This document shows positions 63,671 to 64,000 of a stretch of 64,000 bases of DNA, piece by piece; positions within the stretch are counted from its first letter, which is position 1, and each line of letters starts with the position of its first letter. Both the position numbers and the translations under genes were made by a program. This DNA is from Limnospira fusiformis SAG 85.79 (lineage in GTDB: Bacteria > Cyanobacteriota > Cyanobacteriia > Cyanobacteriales > Microcoleaceae), in assembly GCF_012516315.1 (NCBI RefSeq), contig NZ_CP051185.1, forward strand, positions 2,035,403 to 2,099,402. The letters are read 5' to 3'. The notes under the pieces are model-generated. The model saw only the letters and a list, made by a program, of their open reading frames with translations. It made no database searches and was not told the DNA's origin.

Positions 63671-64000
63671 ATGGAAGAAGTTTATAATTCTTTGGCTCAA
63701 ATGTCTTCGGTAGCACCGGATAAATTAAATAGTTTAATTGGGGGAGCTACAGAAATTAAAGATGCGGTGCGTGTCCTCGAGTCTAATGTTGAAGAAAAAC
63801 AGGGTTTAATTGAGGCTTTGATGGAGCAAATAGCTGATGCTTTGAATGAATTTCAGCAGGAGGTTGGGGAACAACAAACGGAAATAGAAAGTGAGGTTGA
63901 GGAAACTAATAATATTGCGGAAAGTTGGCAAGAAATTATCAGTGATGCTCAACAACAATTAAGCTCGGAAATGCAGACGGCTCAGGAAAAATTAATCGCT
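63671..64000 (+). CDS. Acidic helical coiled-coil protein 3, partial
   Basis: It opens at ATG 63671 (AAGGAA about 11 bases upstream) and runs off the window, 110 codons visible. It begins EEVYNSLAQMSSVAPDKLNS then LIGGATEIKDAVRVLESNVE, then Glu/Gln-rich helix (EFQQEVGEQQTEIESEVEET, IISDAQQQLSSEMQTAQEKL). Style and composition match proteins 1 and 2, so the run holds at least three members. The opening differs, so these are not simple duplicates. Confidence 0.65.
   Translation, partial: MEEVYNSLAQMSSVAPDKLNSLIGGATEIKDAVRVLESNVEEKQGLIEALMEQIADALNEFQQEVGEQQTEIESEVEETNNIAESWQEIISDAQQQLSSEMQTAQEKLIA

Overview
The window looks like chromosome of a filamentous cyanobacterium, most likely Arthrospira/Limnospira (Spirulina). 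The HIP1 octamer GCGATCGC recurs throughout. The genes include cyanobacterial markers: an IctB-type membrane protein, cytochrome c6, a PCP-reductase-like small protein and a cyanobacterial-type SdhB. The mature cytochrome c6 (29750-30094) is, from memory, almost identical to the Spirulina protein. Many IS200/IS605- and IS607-type tnpB relics, an ORF-less group II intron and many pseudogenes also fit that genus.

Left part (1-13.4 kb), an eroded accessory region: the end of a GGDEF-EAL gene, whose last 372 bp recur at 3127-3498. Between the copies lie a PEP-CTERM relic, two broken toxin-antitoxin loci (PIN/RHH and HigB/HigA-like), a truncated sulfotransferase and the HNH tail of a group II intron protein. 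Then come IS relics, a Uma2 protein, an interrupted two-partner-secretion exoprotein and a TPR-CHAT protein that has lost its catalytic-cysteine segment. These are followed by an orphan cytosine-5 methyltransferase, a PIN/TRAM membrane protein and an IS607-type element with nonsense codons in both tnpA and tnpB.

Middle (13.4-32.5 kb): mainly housekeeping genes: ictB, folP-tpiA, a PCP-reductase-like protein, a degenerate alpha/beta hydrolase, an MBL hydrolase, a beta-helix/SPOR protein, thiE, two nucleotide-sugar enzymes, hrcA, petJ and a TPR protein. At 20.2-22.4 kb a tnpB gene is split exactly after its ATG by an 880-nt group II intron.

Right part (32.8-56 kb): a CapA-like protein, a HAD phosphatase, a chemoreceptor next to an NrtA/CmpA-like binding protein, murE, a glutaredoxin-like protein, a double ABC ATPase, efp-accB, aspartoacylase, a DUF1501 protein, a histidine kinase, a translationally coupled pncB/ADP-ribosylglycohydrolase pair, a beta-class DNA methyltransferase, sdhB, queD and cobU. 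Three intergenic tandem arrays sit here, with 69-bp, 93-bp and 112-bp units; the 93-bp array holds 12 copies of a strong hairpin.

Right edge (56-64 kb), the best candidate for an uncharacterised system: three consecutive FHA-domain genes on the minus strand (FHA-coiled coil-membrane; FHA-membrane-TPR-like; FHA-repeat linker-WD40), divergent from at least three consecutive plus-strand genes for acidic, almost wholly helical coiled-coil proteins. The last of these runs off the window.
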